Shown here one piece after another: positions 62,257-64,000 of a DNA stretch of 64,000 nt. Within the stretch, counting starts at the first letter, position 1. Each line of letters opens with the position of its first letter. Source of the DNA: Arcobacter nitrofigilis DSM 7299. Its GTDB lineage: Bacteria; Campylobacterota; Campylobacteria; Campylobacterales; Arcobacteraceae. The stretch is from positions 2,480,001-2,544,000 of the forward strand of contig NC_014166.1 in NCBI RefSeq assembly GCF_000092245.1, read 5' to 3'. Below the pieces are notes generated by a model, which saw nothing but the letters and a program-made list of their open reading frames with translations, was not told where the DNA came from and made no database searches. The position numbers were made by a program, and so were the translations under genes.

Positions 62257-62994
62257 CTATTCCTTAATCTCTTTTTCTCTTCTTTGTTCATAAATATCCC
62301 TTAAAAATGGATATAAATCGATTGCATCTTTTTTAAGATCTTGATATCTTCCAATATTAAAAGAATTATCATTTAGATATCGAGCTGTTGCCCAATAAAT
62401 AGTCTCTTCATCATTATTTGGAATTTTATATTTTAAATCACTATCTCCAAAACTATTTAAAGGAGAAACATATCCATCAGCAACCAATCCAAAAGTATCT
62501 CTTAAGTTTGAAGGCCCTAAAAAAGGTAAAACAAGTGGAAATCCAGAACCAACTCCATAAAAACCTAAAGTTTGTCCAAAGTCCTCTTTATGTGCTTGCC
62601 AATGTAATTCAGTAGTCGCAGGATCCATAAAACCTAAAAGTCCAAAAGTACTGTTTATTAAAAATCTACCTAACTCTTCTGCACTATTTGAAAATTTGAA
62701 TTGTAATAAATTATTTACAAATCTAACAGGAAATAAAAGATTATCAAAAAAATTTGAAACTCCAGTTCTAGCTACTTCTGGTACCACTTTTACATAGCCT
62801 CTTGTAACTGGATCAAATACATAAATATATACTTTATCATTGAATGATGTCATAACTCTATTATATCCACTAAGAGGATCAAATACTTCTGCTTTTGGTT
62901 CACTAAATTCATTAGAAAAATCAACTGCTTTCGTATCATCAGATGCTAATGCAATATTTAATAATAAAATTAAACTGAAAATAATCTTTTTCAA
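62257..62994 (-). CDS. mlaA: MlaA/VacJ outer membrane lipid-asymmetry protein
   Basis: A 245-residue MlaA family protein. Signal peptide about 1-17 (no lipobox Cys was seen). Family segments: DPLSGYNRVMTSFNDKVYIY (about 39-58), RTGVSNFFDNLLFPVRFVNN, GRFLINSTFGLLGFMDPATT, EDFGQTLGFYGVGSGFPLVL and FLGPSNLRDTFGL. It extracts misplaced phospholipid from the outer leaflet. First gene of the MlaA-MlaC-MMPL group. Classic MlaFEDB genes are absent nearby. Confidence 0.92.
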   Translation of the reverse strand: MKKIIFSLILLLNIALASDDTKAVDFSNEFSEPKAEVFDPLSGYNRVMTSFNDKVYIYVFDPVTRGYVKVVPEVARTGVSNFFDNLLFPVRFVNNLLQFKFSNSAEELGRFLINSTFGLLGFMDPATTELHWQAHKEDFGQTLGFYGVGSGFPLVLPFLGPSNLRDTFGLVADGYVSPLNSFGDSDLKYKIPNNDEETIYWATARYLNDNSFNIGRYQDLKKDAIDLYPFLRDIYEQRREKEIKE

Positions 62995-63102
62995 ATACTT
63001 ATCCTATTGTTTTATATTATTCCGGGATTATATTATAAATTTCATAATTACTTCATAAAGTGACATGTATAATAATTATTTTTAATAATTTAAATTGAAA
63101 AC

Positions 63103-64000
63103 TTAATTTAATTTGTGATTAAATTCAGGAACTATCTCTTTTAATACTTTTATTTTATCTTCACTTATCAGAAGTTCATCAATCTTCTTATTTAATAAAT
63201 CTATATCAAACAGCGTAGAACTTGCAACTGTGATTGACTCATAATCTGTATTCTTATCACTATCATTGATAAGTAATTCTTCGTATAACTTCTCACCAGG
63301 TCTTAACCCACAAAATTCTATTTGTACATTTTCTCTACCACTTAGCTCTATCATTTTTTTAGCCAAATCAACTATTTTTATAGGTTCTCCCATATCAAGA
63401 ATAAATATCTCTCCACCTTTTCCTATACTTGCAGCTTGTAATACAAGTTCACAGGCCTCAGGTATGAGCATAAAATATCTAGTAATATCAGGGTGAGTCA
63501 CAGTAATAGGACCACCTGATTCAATTTGTGATTTAAACTTAGGAATAACACTTCCACTACTTCCTAAAACATTCCCAAATCGTACAGCTACAATTTCTGT
63601 AGAATCTGACTTAACATTTTGTGCATAAAGTTCACAAATACGTTTTGTGGTCCCCATAACATTTGTAGGACGTACTGCTTTATCAGTAGAAATTAGTACA
63701 AATTTCTCAACCTCATATTTTATAGATAAATCTATGCAATTTTTGGTCCCTATTATGTTATTTGATATTCCTTCTAAAATATTATCTTCAACCAATGGCA
63801 CATGTTTATAAGCTGCTGCATGAATCACTATTTGAGGTTTATATTTTTTAAAAGTATTTTCTATAAATCCAAAATTTCTAACCGTTTGCATAACAGGAAT
63901 AACAATATCTGAATTTAACTCTTCAGTTATTTGGTAAAGATTAAATTCACTATGATCTAATAAGATTAGTTGTTTTGCACCAAACTTTTTACACTGCCTA
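63103..64000 (-). CDS. CapD/FlaA1-type nucleotide-sugar dehydratase, C-terminal part
   Basis: The frame is open to the right edge, so the gene is truncated. It covers about 298 residues, beginning in RQCKKFGAKQLILLDHSEFN. The short-chain dehydrogenase core is shown by HAAAYKHVPLVEDN, VLISTDKAVRPTNVMGTTKR with the Lys of the active site, VRFGNVLGSSGSVIPKFKSQ and GLRPGEKLYEELL. Such proteins are UDP-GlcNAc 4,6-dehydratases (C5 inverting or membrane PglF type), making precursors for flagellin or protein glycans, or capsule. Whether an N-terminal membrane part exists is outside the window. Confidence 0.9.
   Translation of the reverse strand, partial: RQCKKFGAKQLILLDHSEFNLYQITEELNSDIVIPVMQTVRNFGFIENTFKKYKPQIVIHAAAYKHVPLVEDNILEGISNNIIGTKNCIDLSIKYEVEKFVLISTDKAVRPTNVMGTTKRICELYAQNVKSDSTEIVAVRFGNVLGSSGSVIPKFKSQIESGGPITVTHPDITRYFMLIPEACELVLQAASIGKGGEIFILDMGEPIKIVDLAKKMIELSGRENVQIEFCGLRPGEKLYEELLINDSDKNTDYESITVASSTLFDIDLLNKKIDELLISEDKIKVLKEIVPEFNHKLN

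Noticed and set aside
1..64000. tRNA, rRNA, prophage, insertion sequence or integrase
   Set aside because: No cloverleaf-like, transposase or integrase sequence recognised in any gap or frame.

Overview
The window is a 64 kb stretch of a very AT-rich, densely coding bacterial chromosome. Gene content and order point to Campylobacterota, most likely an Arcobacter-type (probably marine) organism. Reasons: the purE-glyQ-Nif3-zinc ribbon-waaA-RluA-ffh-rpsP-KH-rimM gene order known from Campylobacter, FliY and FlaG of the Campylobacter/Helicobacter type, paired hook-type proteins, a remote CheZ, a MlaA-MlaC-MMPL cassette, and HQWRQP-type histidine kinases. No rRNA, tRNA, insertion sequence, prophage or CRISPR array was seen, and no gene-free stretch exceeds 300 bases.

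Region 1 (1-21101) is a flagellar and chemotaxis cluster. On the minus strand, in transcription order: cheY, a CheZ-like phosphatase, an FlgF-type rod protein, flgB, fliF, fliG, fliH; then, from a second likely promoter, fliN, flgD, two hook-type proteins, a coiled-coil membrane protein, a PflA-like TPR protein, flaG, fliY, a PomA/PomB-like stator pair, an FlgJ-type rod protein, a coiled-coil protein, a SAF-domain protein, flhF and the start of flhG. Divergent from cheY on the plus strand are flgG, a Lys/Glu-rich coil protein and a SPOR-domain membrane protein. Promoters that can be seen look like sigma-70; no sigma-54 site was recognised.

Region 2 (21098-28547) is a housekeeping block: rimM, khpA, rpsP, ffh, a pseudouridine synthase, waaA (broken by a frameshift in an A7 tract), a FlgZ-type zinc-ribbon protein, a Nif3-like protein, glyQ and purE. 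Region 3 (28616-41073) holds a three-domain LplT-acyltransferase-acyl ligase fusion, rarD, an iron-uptake operon (TonB receptor with a Fur-like box, two PepSY membrane proteins, a gamma-glutamylcyclotransferase-like protein and a small thioredoxin-like protein), a beta-hydroxyacid dehydrogenase and transketolase.

Region 4 (41182-58986) is a type I secretion adhesin locus: a 2811-residue adhesin with seven near-identical 342-bp cadherin-like repeats, a VWA domain and two blocks of unusual 20-residue beta-helix-like repeats; its LapB/LapC/TolC-type exporter; a soluble histidine kinase; a WG-repeat lipoprotein; an OmpR-type regulator; and a second, nearly identical TolC paralogue. Region 5 (59212-64000) has an MMPL transporter, MlaC and MlaA (lipid trafficking), then a truncated CapD/FlaA1-type nucleotide-sugar dehydratase.

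The most unusual points are: a CheZ-like protein with about five FliM-type CheY-docking motifs in front of its phosphatase motif, and the same motif in a nearby SPOR membrane protein; an 11-bp tandem direct repeat over the -35 region of the adhesin promoter, suited to the OmpR-type regulator encoded nearby; an apparent AUU start codon on the PflA-like gene; and signs of recent repeat expansion or gene conversion in the adhesin and tolC genes.
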